Below are positions 21,901 to 31,479 of a stretch of 64,000 bases of DNA, piece after piece. The position numbers and the translations under genes are program-made. Within the stretch, counting starts at the first letter, position 1; every line of letters starts with the position of its first letter. The stretch spans positions 124,001 through 188,000 of the forward strand of contig CAWGLN010000009.1 of assembly GCA_963823435.1 (NCBI GenBank), in the 5' to 3' direction. The notes under the pieces are model-generated. The model worked only from the letters and a program-made list of their open reading frames with translations. It did not search any database and was not told the DNA's origin. Source of the DNA: CAKZML01 sp963823435. GTDB taxonomy: Bacteria; Pseudomonadota; Gammaproteobacteria; Steroidobacterales; BM003.

Positions 21901-22849
21901 GCGAATTTCGCCGCCGGAACCGGTGGCCGCACCCGGGTGCGGGGAAATCGCGGTGGGGTGATTGTGCGTCTCCACCTTCATCAGCACATGAATATCTTCA
22001 TCCAGGTACACGTACCGATGGGTTTCAGCTTCGGTGATGAGACGCAGGCCACGGTTACCCTCGATTACCGAAGCGTTATCCCTGTACGCAGACAACACGC
22101 CGTCGGGCGCGTGCTTATGGGTATTGCGGATCATGTCGAACAGGGTCTTGGGCTGTGGCTGCCCGTCGATCACCCAGTCCGCATTGAAAATCTTGTGCCG
22201 GCAGTGCTCGGAGTTCGCCTGGGCAAACATCATCAGCTCGGCGTCCGTCGGATTTCGTTCCAGCGCACGGAAGTTTTCCACCAGGTAGCGATTTCGTCCT
22301 CGGACAGGGCCAGGCCCAGGTCCAGGTTGGCCTGCGCCAATGCCTGCTCACCGCCGTCCAGTACGTCCACACAGGCAAGTTGCCCGGGCTGATGGTGGGC
22401 AAACAATCGTTCGGCACCGGATAGTTCCAGACACACTGATTCGGTCATGCGATCGTGCAGCCTGGCCGAAATGACGGACAGTCCGGGCGCATCAAGCGGG
22501 CGTTCGCCGCGATGGTGTACGCAATACCGCGTTCGATCCGGAGCAGGGAACCCAGGCCGCAGATATGGGCGATATCCGTGGCCTTGCTTGACCAGGGAGA
22601 TATGGTTCCGAAGCGTGGCACCACCAGCACCATTTGCCCATCCGGCCGGGTCTGCCCGGTGCGTGGACCATAGCTCAGAAGACGCTCAAGCACCTCCATT
22701 TCGCGACCCGACAGTTCACTTGCCACTTCCACCAGGTGTAGAAAATCGGCCTGTATCGCGGTAATTGAAGGCTCAAGGCCACGCAGATCATCGAGAAGCT
22801 TGCTGAGGCGGAAAGCTGATAGCGCCGGAGCACCGGGCAATGTGAGCAT
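18962..22849 (-). CDS. purL: Phosphoribosylformylglycinamidine synthase, large single-chain form (ten apparent indels)
   Basis: Purine synthesis enzyme that makes FGAM from FGAR, glutamine and ATP. It starts MLTLPGAPALSAFRLSKLL and ends NSWHPQQWGEDGPWMRMFRN, as in E. coli PurL. The chain is split over all three frames by about eight single-base insertions and two deletions (near 22505, 22286, 21823, 21285, 20617, 20320, 20310, 20185, 19943 and 19240). Correcting them gives 1,293 residues against 1,295 in E. coli. The synthetase domain shows ANSEHCRHKIFNADW and VETHNHPTAISP. The glutaminase domain shows the nucleophile in GACNGCQML and VSHGEGR. An essential gene broken this often but otherwise perfect points to read errors. 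Confidence 0.95.
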
Positions 22850-22941
22850 GTTCGGTCCCTAGGTTCAGGTCTGGTGGGCGCGTCCGGAGAGGGCTGCATT
22901 TTACAAGACCCTGCCGCGGTCGACCATAGCGCAGGACAACT

Positions 22942-23699
22942 CTACAGCTGGTACCAGCCCAGCCCGGCTTCCTGATCCACGATTTCTATATCGATTCCGG
23001 CCCTGGAGCGGGCTTCCGCCAGGGCGTCCCTGGCCAGGGCCGGGGTATTGTTGGTGTCGCTCAGGTGCAGGGCAAATATCTGGCGCAAACGGGTCTGGTC
23101 CAGGTTTCCCAGCAATTCCGCAGCCTGGCAATTACTCAGGTGCCCCAGCGCGCCCTTGACCCGCCGCTTCAAGCCGATGGGGATAGGGGCCATTCATGAG
23201 CATCTGCAAGGTCGTGGTTACACTCCAGCAACAACACGTCCACGCCGCCCAGGCTCTGGATAATATGTGGCGTGGCGTGCCCGACATCGGTCAGCACCCC
23301 GGCCCGCTTGTCTCCATCGCTGAACACGTACTGGCAGGGTTCCCGGGCATCGTGAGGTACCGGCATGGGAGAAATGCTCAGGGCGCCAACGGTAAAACTC
23401 TCGTGCGCGTTAACCCAGCGCACGTCCACGCCCTCCACGTCCCCGCCCCTGGCGGTACCGTGGGTAAGCCATACCGGTATGGAATGACGACGAGCCAGCC
23501 TGGCCACGCCGGCAAAGTGATCCGAGTGCTCATGGGTGACCAGGATGCCGTCCAGATCCTGGGGGCTGAAGCCCAACCTGGCCATACGCCGATCCGCTTC
23601 CTTGAGGGTAAAGCCGCAGTCGAGCATTACGCAGGTGCCGGCGGCCTCAAACAGCGCGGAATTACCCTTGCTGCCACTCCCCAGGTAAGCCAGTTTCAA
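22942..23699 (-). CDS. MBL-fold metallo-hydrolase, YycJ/WalJ-like (two frameshifts)
   Basis: 251 residues after correction. The metallo-beta-lactamase metal motif THEHSDHFAG, the opening YLGSGSKGNSALF and VLTDVGHAT with LLLECNHD match the YycJ group of MBL hydrolases, which are putative nucleases or phosphodiesterases. Two homopolymer insertions (AAGG near 23209 and GGGG near 23180) break the segment that should read NGPYPIGLKRRVKGALGHLSN. The tail ends with AGLGWYQL. It is downstream of DUF1820 and upstream of purL on the same strand. The biochemical role of this group is not settled. Confidence 0.85.
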
Positions 23700-23720
23700 G
23701 TTCTATTGCCCCTTGCTCGC

Positions 23721-24059
23721 CTATTTCCCGCGACCGTCGCCCCCGGGCGTATACACCGGCATGGGAAACTGGGCGACATTACTGCCTTCCAGGCTGGTGA
23801 TCTTGCTGACACCCTTTTTTTCGACCTCGTCGACACGCACCACTGCATGCAAGGGAATGAACGTGCGTTTCACACCGCTGAATTCGGACGCGATGCGCTC
23901 TTCGGCCGGATCAACCAGCAACGCCGATCGCTCTCCAAATATCAATTCCTCCACTTCCAGGAACCCGAAAAGTTCTCCGTGACCCACGCTACGCGCATAG
24001 ATCTCGTAAACCTTACCCTGATTCATGAAGGCGACTTTGAAAATGTGCTGCTCGGGCAT
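23721..24059 (-). CDS. DUF1820 family protein
   Basis: 112 residues from MPEQHIFKV at 24057-24059. The sequence VYEIYARSVGHGELFGFLEVEELIFGE, then VDPAEERIASEFSGVKRTFIPLHAVVR, is diagnostic for DUF1820, a small cytosolic family nearly confined to gammaproteobacteria. Function is unknown. It is often found near purL or nucleotide genes. Here it begins a leftward run DUF1820-MBL-purL-hutU with short gaps. The frame is intact. Confidence 0.88.
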   Translation of the reverse strand: MPEQHIFKVAFMNQGKVYEIYARSVGHGELFGFLEVEELIFGERSALLVDPAEERIASEFSGVKRTFIPLHAVVRVDEVEKKGVSKITSLEGSNVAQFPMPVYTPGGDGRGK

Positions 24060-24243
24060 ACGTTTTCCAGTTAAATCCAAATGGCGCAAGTCCAGGAAAA
24101 ATTCAGCGGCGATGTCGAAAGTGTGACCCCTGCACTGCCGGAAACAGAGGGTGGCCAGAATAATGACCCTTCCTGCTTAATCCTTTTTGGATAAGCTCGA
24201 GGGGCAGTATACACACTGATAACTCAAGGCGGTTGTCATTATG

Positions 24244-24249
24244 TATAAT
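24244..24249 (+). promoter_or_regulatory. Candidate -10 box upstream of tagH
   Basis: A perfect TATAAT lies 50 nt before the tagH ATG in the divergent gap with DUF1820. No good -35 at 16-18 bp is present, so an activator or an alternative promoter class may be needed. Confidence 0.4.
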
Positions 24250-24298
24250 CGGGCCTTGGGCCGAGGGACAGGCTTGCGGTTAGCTGGAATCATCATTT

Positions 24299-25771
24299 AT
24301 GACGCTCAAAATCAAGGTTACCGGCAGATATGCAAAGTCCTTCAAGGACAATGCGCAGAAAGAGTTTACCGTGCACGGTGGCACGCTGGGCCGTTCGGTA
24401 GAAAACACCTGGGTATTGCCAGACCCGCACCGTCATATATCAGGCAAGCACGCCGTCATCCTGAACAAGGACGGTCATTATTTCATCCTGGATACCAGTA
24501 CCAACGGCGTGTTCATGAACAAGGCCAGCACCCGTATCGGGCGCGGCAACTCCGCTCGCCTGAGCCATGGCGATACCTTCCGGATCAGCGATTTTGTCTT
24601 CCAGGTTTCCCTTAAAGAGGACCCGGCGGACGCCGTGCTGGAAAGGGATCCTGCCGAAATGAGCCTGGACGAAAAGGACGACATGATCAGTTACGCTGCC
24701 CTGCTGGATGATGACCTCGCAAGCAGCCAATCCGCGCAGGCCGAGGCGAGCCAGCGAGACCGCAATTTTGCAGACGACTTCCTGACGGAAACCATTGCAC
24801 CTGACAGCCTGGACGAAAAGATCGAGGGCTGGGAACTGATGGACCTGCCTGAGACAGCTATCGCCCCTCCGCCGAAACGGCAATCGGATTCATCGGTTGA
24901 ATTATTGCCTTCCGAGGAAATCAGGGCACGCGCAGATCTGGACCTGTCGCTGGCAGATGAAAACCTGGACGACATGGTGTCCAGGGAAGCAAGCGCCAAA
25001 CTTACCCTGGTGGAGGACTTTCCCGGCTCTGAAAGCACCATCGCCGAGGATGAAAAGCCCATACCTGAGCCGCAGTCCCGACGTGCGGCGGAAAAGGCAG
25101 TCGCGCCACCTGCGCCAGCAAAAAACACCTCGGACAGTGGCGCCAACCGTGGAGATCCGGTCATGATTTTCCTGCAGGCAGCGGGCATGGATCTCGGTAA
25201 CATCAAGCCCCAGGATTCGGCGCAGATCATGCAAAACGCCGGGCAACTACTGCGCGAGTTCGTAGTAGGGGCAAAAGACACGATTATGAATCGCTCGGAA
25301 ATCAAGAACACCCTGCGCGTCTCACACACGACTATCCAGGAGGGTGAATACAATCCACTGCGGTTCTCCGCCGGAGTGGACGAATCACTGCGCGCAATGC
25401 TGGTTGAAAAGAGTCGGCGGCACATGTCGCCCGTGGACGCGGTCAGGCAAAGCTTCCACGCTACGCGTGTTCACCAACTGGCCATGGTTGATGCGATGAA
25501 GGAAGCGGTGAAAAGCCTGTACGATCATTTTGATCCAGTGGACCTTCAAGATCGATTTGATCGTGGCATGAAGCGTGGATCAATATTGGGTGCAACCAAC
25601 AAGCTCAAATATTGGGAGTTGTTTGCCGACCTCTACAACGCCATGGCCGAGGGACGAAACGAGGGCATACCGCATATGTTTGCCGACGAATTCTCACGCG
25701 CCTACGATGCAAGGGTCAAGGAATTGACAAAAGGCGCGACCACACCGAAATCCAATTCCAAGGCCAGCTAG
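24299..25771 (+). CDS. tagH: FHA-domain protein, type VI secretion TagH-like, orphan
   Basis: 490 residues, intact. Residues about 5-110 form a forkhead-associated phosphothreonine-binding domain (GGTLGRSVENTWVLPD, HRHISGKHAVI, TSTNGVFMN). A long acidic, low-complexity linker follows. Residues about 285-480 form the TagH C-terminal domain (FLQAAGMDLGNIK, NTLRVSHTTIQEGEYNPLRFSAGVDE, YWELFADLY). In type VI secretion loci TagH takes part in phosphorylation-dependent assembly control. No other type VI gene is visible here, so this copy is either separated from its locus or serves another pathway. Confidence 0.85.
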   Translation: MTLKIKVTGRYAKSFKDNAQKEFTVHGGTLGRSVENTWVLPDPHRHISGKHAVILNKDGHYFILDTSTNGVFMNKASTRIGRGNSARLSHGDTFRISDFVFQVSLKEDPADAVLERDPAEMSLDEKDDMISYAALLDDDLASSQSAQAEASQRDRNFADDFLTETIAPDSLDEKIEGWELMDLPETAIAPPPKRQSDSSVELLPSEEIRARADLDLSLADENLDDMVSREASAKLTLVEDFPGSESTIAEDEKPIPEPQSRRAAEKAVAPPAPAKNTSDSGANRGDPVMIFLQAAGMDLGNIKPQDSAQIMQNAGQLLREFVVGAKDTIMNRSEIKNTLRVSHTTIQEGEYNPLRFSAGVDESLRAMLVEKSRRHMSPVDAVRQSFHATRVHQLAMVDAMKEAVKSLYDHFDPVDLQDRFDRGMKRGSILGATNKLKYWELFADLYNAMAEGRNEGIPHMFADEFSRAYDARVKELTKGATTPKSNSKAS

Positions 25772-25830
25772 GAGGGCCTGGAGTCCAGACATCGAGTCTG
25801 AGGCGAAGGCTGTCAACGGAGCATTCAGGG

Positions 25831-26460
25831 ATGAAAACCCATACCGCAATCTCGTTTCTACTTCTTGGTGCCTTGTGCCTGCTCGCAAATCCCGCCCGGG
25901 CTGTGGATGTTGAAATAGGTGGTTTCTACGCCCAGGTCGTGGGAGGCGCCATCGGTGATGCAAGTATCGCGGGCAGCGAAATCCGGAACGTCGAGGTAGC
26001 CGAAGGTAGCGGCCACGGCATGACGGTTGAGTTCACGTTACCCAACACGTGGCAACTTGAACTCATCTGGGACACCCAGGACAGTTACCTGAGCGGCAAT
26101 GTGGATAACGGCGGCCAGACCCGGCTTGCCGATACCACGATAAGCAACTACCTGTTCGGCGGAAATTATTATTTCGAGCAAGACGCGTTCCGGCCCTATA
26201 TCGGTTTCCACCTGGGCGCGACGAATTTCAAGACCGAGGGTCTGGACAGTGACACTCGATTTGCTTTCAGTTTTGGCGGCGGCGCCAAGTATTATCTCAA
26301 TGACTGGCTGGCCCTGGACATTCGCTTGCGCTGGGTAGCCAGCTATATCGATGCCAACAGCATCGTCTACTGCAACCTGCCAGGTTCTTGCTATGTCGCG
26401 ACTTCGGGCGACACCATGAACCAGTTTCATCTCACGGCCGGTGTGAATTTCCGCTTCTAG
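25831..26460 (+). CDS. Outer-membrane beta-barrel protein, OmpW-like size
   Basis: 209 residues from the ATG at 25831. Signal peptide with cleavage after PARA. The mature chain alternates hydrophobic and polar residues in short strands, has paired glycines (FSFGGGAKYY), and ends in phenylalanine (TAGVNFRF), the signature recognised by the Bam machinery. Size and organisation fit an eight-stranded barrel of the OmpW/OmpA-barrel class. It follows tagH by 59 bp on the same strand and may be cotranscribed. Substrate or binding role is unknown. Confidence 0.72.
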   Translation: MKTHTAISFLLLGALCLLANPARAVDVEIGGFYAQVVGGAIGDASIAGSEIRNVEVAEGSGHGMTVEFTLPNTWQLELIWDTQDSYLSGNVDNGGQTRLADTTISNYLFGGNYYFEQDAFRPYIGFHLGATNFKTEGLDSDTRFAFSFGGGAKYYLNDWLALDIRLRWVASYIDANSIVYCNLPGSCYVATSGDTMNQFHLTAGVNFRF

Positions 26461-26704
26461 ACTGTATCGGGACCAGACCTGACACCCGCCTTGATAAGCT
26501 CACCAGTAAAGCAGGCCTGCCTCTCCCCCTCCGGTACCCCGCAGAGCCACTCCTTGCCTGCACAGACTCGCCAGTCAGGCATTTTTCGCCCAGAATAGGC
26601 TCCCGGTGCCTGGAACTGCTTAAGTTCAACAGTGTAAGACTCCGAGCATTTCCTGGGCGGACGTGGTGTCACCCCGGCCCCGCAGTGATGGAGTGGAAAA
26701 ACGG

Positions 26705-27337
26705 ATGGCGCGAGCGACGGACAATTCATCGGCAAAGGGTAGAGAGGCCTCCCGGTCCGCACTGGAGGACCCCGGTTTCCTGCAGCAGATTCGCGAGCAA
26801 ATGTTGCGCTTCGCCACCCTGCAGCTAAGCGATGCCAGCCTTGCGGAGGACGTTGTCCAGGAGGCGCTGATGGGCGCGCTGAAGAATGCCGGGTCGTTTG
26901 CCGGGCAAGCAGCTTTAAAGACCTGGATGTTCGCTATTTTGAAAAACAAGATCGCGGACAGCCTGCGTCGACGCCAGCGCCTTGCGGACACCAGCCTTCC
27001 CTTGCCGGAAGAAGCGCAGCAGGATGATCTCGAGGGCTTGTTTGACCACAAGGGTCATTGGCAAAAAGGGCGACGTCCATCAGCCTGGGAGGACCCCGAG
27101 GGCGCAACCCGCGACGGGCAATTCTGGCGGACATTCGAGGCGTGCCTGGACAATTTGCCGGGTGACCAGGCGAGGGTTTTCATGATGCGGGAATTTGTCG
27201 ACATGGACAGTCACGAAATTTGCAGGGTTGCCGAGATCACGCTCAGCAACCTGAATGTGATGCTGCACAGGGCGAGATTGAGGCTGCGTGGATGCCTGGA
27301 GGCCAATTGGTTTGGGCAAGGAGAATCCACGTGCTGA
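26705..27337 (+). CDS. ECF-type RNA polymerase sigma factor
   Basis: About 210 residues from the ATG at 26705 (MARATDNSSAKG). A GTG start 42 bp upstream is possible. Region 2 reads LSDASLAEDVVQEALMGALKN and TWMFAILKNKIADSLRRR. Region 4 reads CLDNLPGDQARVFMMREFVDMDSHEIC and LSNLNVMLHRARLRLRGCL. That arrangement is diagnostic for group 4 sigma factors. The stop overlaps the GTG start of a small zinc-finger anti-sigma gene. It sits among outer-membrane protein genes, so an envelope or metal stress role is inferred. Confidence 0.9.
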   Translation: MARATDNSSAKGREASRSALEDPGFLQQIREQMLRFATLQLSDASLAEDVVQEALMGALKNAGSFAGQAALKTWMFAILKNKIADSLRRRQRLADTSLPLPEEAQQDDLEGLFDHKGHWQKGRRPSAWEDPEGATRDGQFWRTFEACLDNLPGDQARVFMMREFVDMDSHEICRVAEITLSNLNVMLHRARLRLRGCLEANWFGQGESTC

Positions 27338-27564
27338 AGTGCCAGGAAGCTACCCGTCTTTATTCCGAAGCCCAGGAGCGCCACCTCACCTTCACCGAGC
27401 GCGCAAGTCTGAAATTGCACGTAATGATATGCAGGGGATGCAAGAATTTCGGACGCCAGATGCTCGACCTGCGACGATTTGCACGCGGATATGCACAGGG
27501 TGAGAACGAAAGCGACACCGTTCGCGCCGGTACTGGTGATGAGTCGCCCACTAACCAGGATTAG
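27331..27564 (+). CDS. Small zinc-finger anti-sigma factor (ZAS type)
   Basis: 77 residues. Starts at GTG 27331, eight bases after AAGGAG and inside the last codons of the sigma gene, so translation is probably coupled. The motif H-x3-C-x2-C in HVMICRGC, with an upstream Cys in MLKCQEA, is the zinc-binding anti-sigma signature. No membrane segment is present, so it would be a soluble anti-sigma protein that responds to redox or metal state in the cytosol. Confidence 0.8.
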   Translation: MLKCQEATRLYSEAQERHLTFTERASLKLHVMICRGCKNFGRQMLDLRRFARGYAQGENESDTVRAGTGDESPTNQD

Positions 27565-27757
27565 CCTTGCCCGGGACCGCCATCCTGGTTGAGGGCGCGA
27601 CAGGTGTTACATGGACTGACACCCGCCTCAGGCCACCAGAGCGCGCCCAGGTGCTTGAGCACTTTCTGCGCCATCCCATTACAATGCACCGGGGAGGGCG
27701 ACGCAGCGAACCGGGTAATGGACTTTCGGTTCCAGGGGCGATACCGCTTGGAGTTGA

Positions 27758-28631
27758 ATGACCACGAACCATAAAAATCTGCTGCTTTCTATTTGCCCGG
27801 TCTGCCTGTCACTTGCTTTCTCCGGGGCCTGGGCACAGGAACCCGACATCAGCTCGGTACACTGGGCATACAGCTCCTATTTCGGCACCGGTTGGTACGA
27901 GGTGGACGGGGACCGCGACGTGTACGTCCTTGGCACGACTCCACGCTGGGATTTGCGTGCAGCCGGATTTCACCGCGGATGGCACACGCACAATCGGACT
28001 AGAGCTTACTTTCCCGATTACCGTCGGTATGGACGTGTTTTCAGTCGACGATATTTCCGGGACAGTGGATCTGGATAATCTCGCCTCGCTTAGCCTGGCT
28101 CCCGGGATCAATATTACCATCCCGGTTACCCGGCGCTGGTGGTTGCGGCCCTTTGCGTCTATCGGCTGGGGGACGCTACTCAATGGTAGCGAATCTTCCT
28201 GGACCTACTGGGCAGGCGTCAGAAGTCGCTATGCCTTTGAGACCGGAGAACTCCACTGGGCCATTCTCAATTCGTATACTTACGTGGGTCACGATCCAAG
28301 CGTAGGGTCTTCCGGCAATTTTCAGCCAATGATGGCTGGTCTGGAGCTTGACCACCGTCTATCTGCCACCCGCATTGATGACGAACAGTTGTGGCTGAGT
28401 TGGCACGGCACCTACACGGCCTACGAACACGAGGTCGAGCTGGGGATTCGGAATGTTGAGTCGCAGCCCATCACCGATCAATGGGAGTTCGGACTTGCGT
28501 TTCGAAAACAGGACAAGCCCATCAAGCTCTGGTGGCTCAGTTTTGATCGGCTGGGCCTCGCGTATAGCTTCAGCTCCTCTGGGGAACTCAGGGGCATCAG
28601 CTTTGTTTTCCGGTCGGTTTTCGAACGCTGA
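27758..28631 (+). CDS. Outer-membrane beta-barrel protein, possibly solitary autotransporter-type barrel (one frameshift)
   Basis: 290 residues after correcting one extra base near 27957. The signal peptide ends in SGAWAQ. The mature chain opens with PDISSVHWAYSSYFGTGWYEV and then shows amphipathic strands (ELTFPITVGMDV, WWLRPFASIGWGTLL, AFETGELHWAILNSYTYV, LGLAYSF). These recall the solitary outer-membrane autotransporter barrel family (Omp_AT). It follows the sigma/anti-sigma pair by about 190 bp on the same strand and could be its target. Family assignment is tentative; the outer-membrane location is well supported. Confidence 0.65.
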
Positions 28632-28793
28632 GTAGCTATATGGTTGCGCAGATGTCCGTGTAAGCATGAACCGGCATGCACACCGGAAGGCGTTGCCGGC
28701 AGTGCGCAGCGGTGCCCGCAAGAGCTGAAATCACGCCAGGAAGCCCTGGGGCCCTATTACAAAGCACTCAGTGCAAGGTATACGGCCAGACCG

Positions 28794-29915
28794 TTAAAAC
28801 GCCTCGCCCACAGACAGGTACAGCGCGTCACTGTCCCCCGAACGGCCGTAATCCACACGAAGATTGATACGCTTGGTGGCAAGCACCATGTATCGAATTC
28901 CGACCCCATAGCTCGGGACAAGCTCCTGTTCGCGATAATCATTAAACGTGCTGGTAATGTATCCGGCGCCGCCAAATCCAACCAGCCCCCAGTGCTGATT
29001 AATTCGCCAACGAGCCTCGACCTGACCTGATGCCGATCCCTTGCCGATATGGTCGGTAACCGAAAAACCGCGTAAATTGATCATGCACGCATCCCACAGG
29101 GGCACAGATCCCTCACGCCTGCAGCCGCGAAGTTCCCAACCCAGGATCCATGAGTCTGTCAGGGTATGGTAAGAACGAAACGCTGCATTGTAGGACTGGT
29201 AGTTCTTTTTGCTGCCAAACCTCTCGTCATTAAATAATGCGCTCACCTTCAGACTTTGCCCGGAATAAGTGTTGATCGGCATGTCCCGGGAATCGTATTC
29301 GAGTGATGCCCCTATGCCTGTCGAACGCACCGGTCCAATCTCAAAACCGCCATCGATTGTCCCGGAAAATTCCACGCTTTGTGTGGCGTTGACAGAGCGC
29401 CCGAAAACACCCAGGTACCAGTTCCCCATCACTCTCCTGGAAATGTTGGCGAGTACAAAAGTGCCTTCCACGCGCCAGTCGATACCTGGGACAACAGACG
29501 CCTCGCCCGGCGCCAGAAGCGAAAGCCTCAGGTCGGTAGCGCCAAGGGCGCCGGTGAAACGCCACCTGTCCCGATTCCAGTAATTCTGCTGAACGACGGC
29601 CAGTCCCATGCTGTCATTATTTGTATACAAAGCAGCGGCCGCGGTAAGCGACGCAGGCTGAGCGCTTTTCTCTTGCTCGGTTTGCGGCCAGAAATACGCT
29701 CCACCCAGGATAAGTCCCGTGCCAATTGTGGGATTGGACATCGGGATTGGCACAGCAACGAAATCGCCGGTCTCCACCACCAGCTCGCTGTCTTCTTCTC
29801 GAATGTCGGGCACCACTGACGGGCGGAGGTCAGGACCGCCCTCCTCCGCAAAAGAGACCGTTGAGAAAATGGCGCTCAACGCGGCCAGGATCAATGCCGG
29901 CCTCAAAATGTCCAC
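28794..29915 (-). CDS. Omp85-superfamily (BamA/TamA-like) surface barrel without POTRA domains
   Basis: 373 residues with a signal peptide cleaved after SFA. A short acidic linker is followed directly by a C-terminal barrel. NPTIGTGLILGGAYFW, GASLEYDSRDMPINTYSGQSL and the closing GVGIRYMVLATKRINLRVDYG then VGEAF are typical of the surface-antigen (D15) barrel. The last residue is Phe. POTRA domains of full BamA/TamA are missing, so it is unlikely to be an assembly factor itself. Its start overlaps the end of the upstream DUF481 gene by 13 bp, so the two proteins are probably made together. Confidence 0.8.
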   Translation of the reverse strand: MDILRPALILAALSAIFSTVSFAEEGGPDLRPSVVPDIREEDSELVVETGDFVAVPIPMSNPTIGTGLILGGAYFWPQTEQEKSAQPASLTAAAALYTNNDSMGLAVVQQNYWNRDRWRFTGALGATDLRLSLLAPGEASVVPGIDWRVEGTFVLANISRRVMGNWYLGVFGRSVNATQSVEFSGTIDGGFEIGPVRSTGIGASLEYDSRDMPINTYSGQSLKVSALFNDERFGSKKNYQSYNAAFRSYHTLTDSWILGWELRGCRREGSVPLWDACMINLRGFSVTDHIGKGSASGQVEARWRINQHWGLVGFGGAGYITSTFNDYREQELVPSYGVGIRYMVLATKRINLRVDYGRSGDSDALYLSVGEAF

Positions 29916-30934
29916 CCTAGCGAGGTAACGAAGCCAAAGTCATCGGTGGTATCCGAGCCCGACGGCGGATCACTGTCGTAGGTGTTGTAATAGCTCAGGT
30001 TCCAAAAAATATCCTTGTAAATTTCCCACTTCAGGGCAATGTCAAACTGTGAACGTACACGACCGGACTCCGTGATACTCGGGTAGACATAGAGGCTGAC
30101 ATTAAGGTCGAGCTTCGGATTGTTGTATATATACCGCGAATAATCGACACCCAGCAGGCCTTCCAGGTTCTGCTGCGCTTTAGCGTCTCCCTGCAATCGC
30201 TCATCTGTGCCAACCAGACCGGCAAGCGTTCCCAATTCGGACTTATTGGTCTGTACCAAGAAACGCCCTATGGCCGCTTCAAGACTGGTTCGAACGTCAA
30301 GACCCAATTCGTCATTTCGCTCCAAACCCAGGGTATATGAGTTGTACCATCGGTCCGGACGAAATCGCGTCATGCCGAAACTTGTATCTGCCCGGCGACT
30401 CGGATCTCCCTCCGCCGTGGTGGTAGTAATCGTACTTCCCTGCAGGTTGTAAGAGCGTATTTCCGTCCTGTGGGTCGCGCTAAAGGCAAAATTGCCCTGG
30501 GCCACGTCACTTGCCTTGGTAAAACTGTAACCCATAGACAACGAGCCCTTGACGGCATCAAAAAAACTGTCTTCGATCTGTGAAATTCTGACGACATTGG
30601 TACCTTCAAAGGCCACGCTCTGCTGCATGTAACCCACAACAATCTTGCCCGGCTCTGCCGATTCCTGAATGCGCCCGGTGACACGTGTTCCGTCCGTTCT
30701 CTCAAATTGAAACGCATAATCGCTTTCGACCCGCACGACATCCGTCCACTCAATCTGGACTTCGCCCATGTAATCAGTTTTCAGCTTCAACAGGCCGTGC
30801 TCGAGTGCCTTTATTTCACCGGTGATCTGGTTACCATTGGCAATCCAGACAATATCGGTCTTGTCCCTTGAAAAGGCGGGGGCGCTTGCAAGCAAACACA
30901 GGGACAGCGCAAAGATTATTATTCTTTTCATCAA
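29903..30934 (-). CDS. DUF481 outer-membrane protein (YdiY-like)
   Basis: 343 residues. Signal peptide MKRIIIFALSLCLLASAPAFS. An N-terminal all-beta part of about 100 residues (DIVWIANGNQITGEIKALEHG, LKLKTDYMGEVQIEW) is of the kind found before many DUF481 barrels. Next come the DUF481 strands (LSMGYSFTKASDVAQGNFAF, YNSYTLGLERNDELGLDVR, LEGLLGVDYSRYIYNNPK) and a terminal Phe in SLGWTF. The gene is first in an overlapping pair with the Omp85-like barrel. Function of the family is unknown, although some members respond to acid or salt. Confidence 0.83.
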   Translation of the reverse strand: MMKRIIIFALSLCLLASAPAFSRDKTDIVWIANGNQITGEIKALEHGLLKLKTDYMGEVQIEWTDVVRVESDYAFQFERTDGTRVTGRIQESAEPGKIVVGYMQQSVAFEGTNVVRISQIEDSFFDAVKGSLSMGYSFTKASDVAQGNFAFSATHRTEIRSYNLQGSTITTTTAEGDPSRRADTSFGMTRFRPDRWYNSYTLGLERNDELGLDVRTSLEAAIGRFLVQTNKSELGTLAGLVGTDERLQGDAKAQQNLEGLLGVDYSRYIYNNPKLDLNVSLYVYPSITESGRVRSQFDIALKWEIYKDIFWNLSYYNTYDSDPPSGSDTTDDFGFVTSLGWTF

Positions 30935-31479
30935 CCCAAGAATTCCTGCCGGACGAGGAAGAAGTGCGGCTCAATCCTGTTCAGATTACCAGACTCAGAC
31001 CTGTCCCCGAACATCCGTTCCAGTGCTCCGGACGCGCACAAACCTTGACCAAAGCAGCACTGGTCAACCCTGATCAATCGTCGAATTGTGCCACGAATCC
31101 CCAGCTGGCAATAGTAACTAGCGGCACTGCGCAGGTCACTGGAGCCGCAAACAGTGGCTTACCGTCACTCGCGCTCTACTGAAACCGTACACGTCGCAAT
31201 GAATAGCGGGGCATCGCTTTATGACCGACGTGATGACGGCCCCTTGAGATAATTCCCCAAAAGACCAGTGGGACCCGGGGTTGGTACCCGGGCTATACGC
31301 GATCCAGGTCAACCGCAACTGCCGGCGCCAAGCATAACATTCTGATGTTCCGACAAACCCCTCGCGGGCATGGTGAGTAGTCACGCCCTGTGCCTACCGT
31401 TCAGGCGGGAGACCCGGGGTCAGAACTGCATTGGCTTCAAAACAGAACATTTCGACCCCGGGATTTTGATTCCCCGGTT
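30935..31479. other. Intergenic region without a recognisable gene
   Basis: 545 bases between two leftward genes. No conserved coding frame, tRNA, terminator or clear repeat was found on either strand. It should contain the promoter of the DUF481-barrel pair near its left end, but no convincing -35/-10 pair stands out. Confidence 0.5.

Noticed and set aside
18962..22849. purL as a pseudogene or as several separate genes
   Set aside because: All catalytic motifs are intact, total corrected length matches E. coli PurL, and the breaks are single-base indels often in homopolymers.
25612..25830. Upstream extension of the barrel gene inside tagH
   Set aside because: The signal peptide starts at the ATG at 25831. 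The upstream residues are the out-of-frame tagH sequence.
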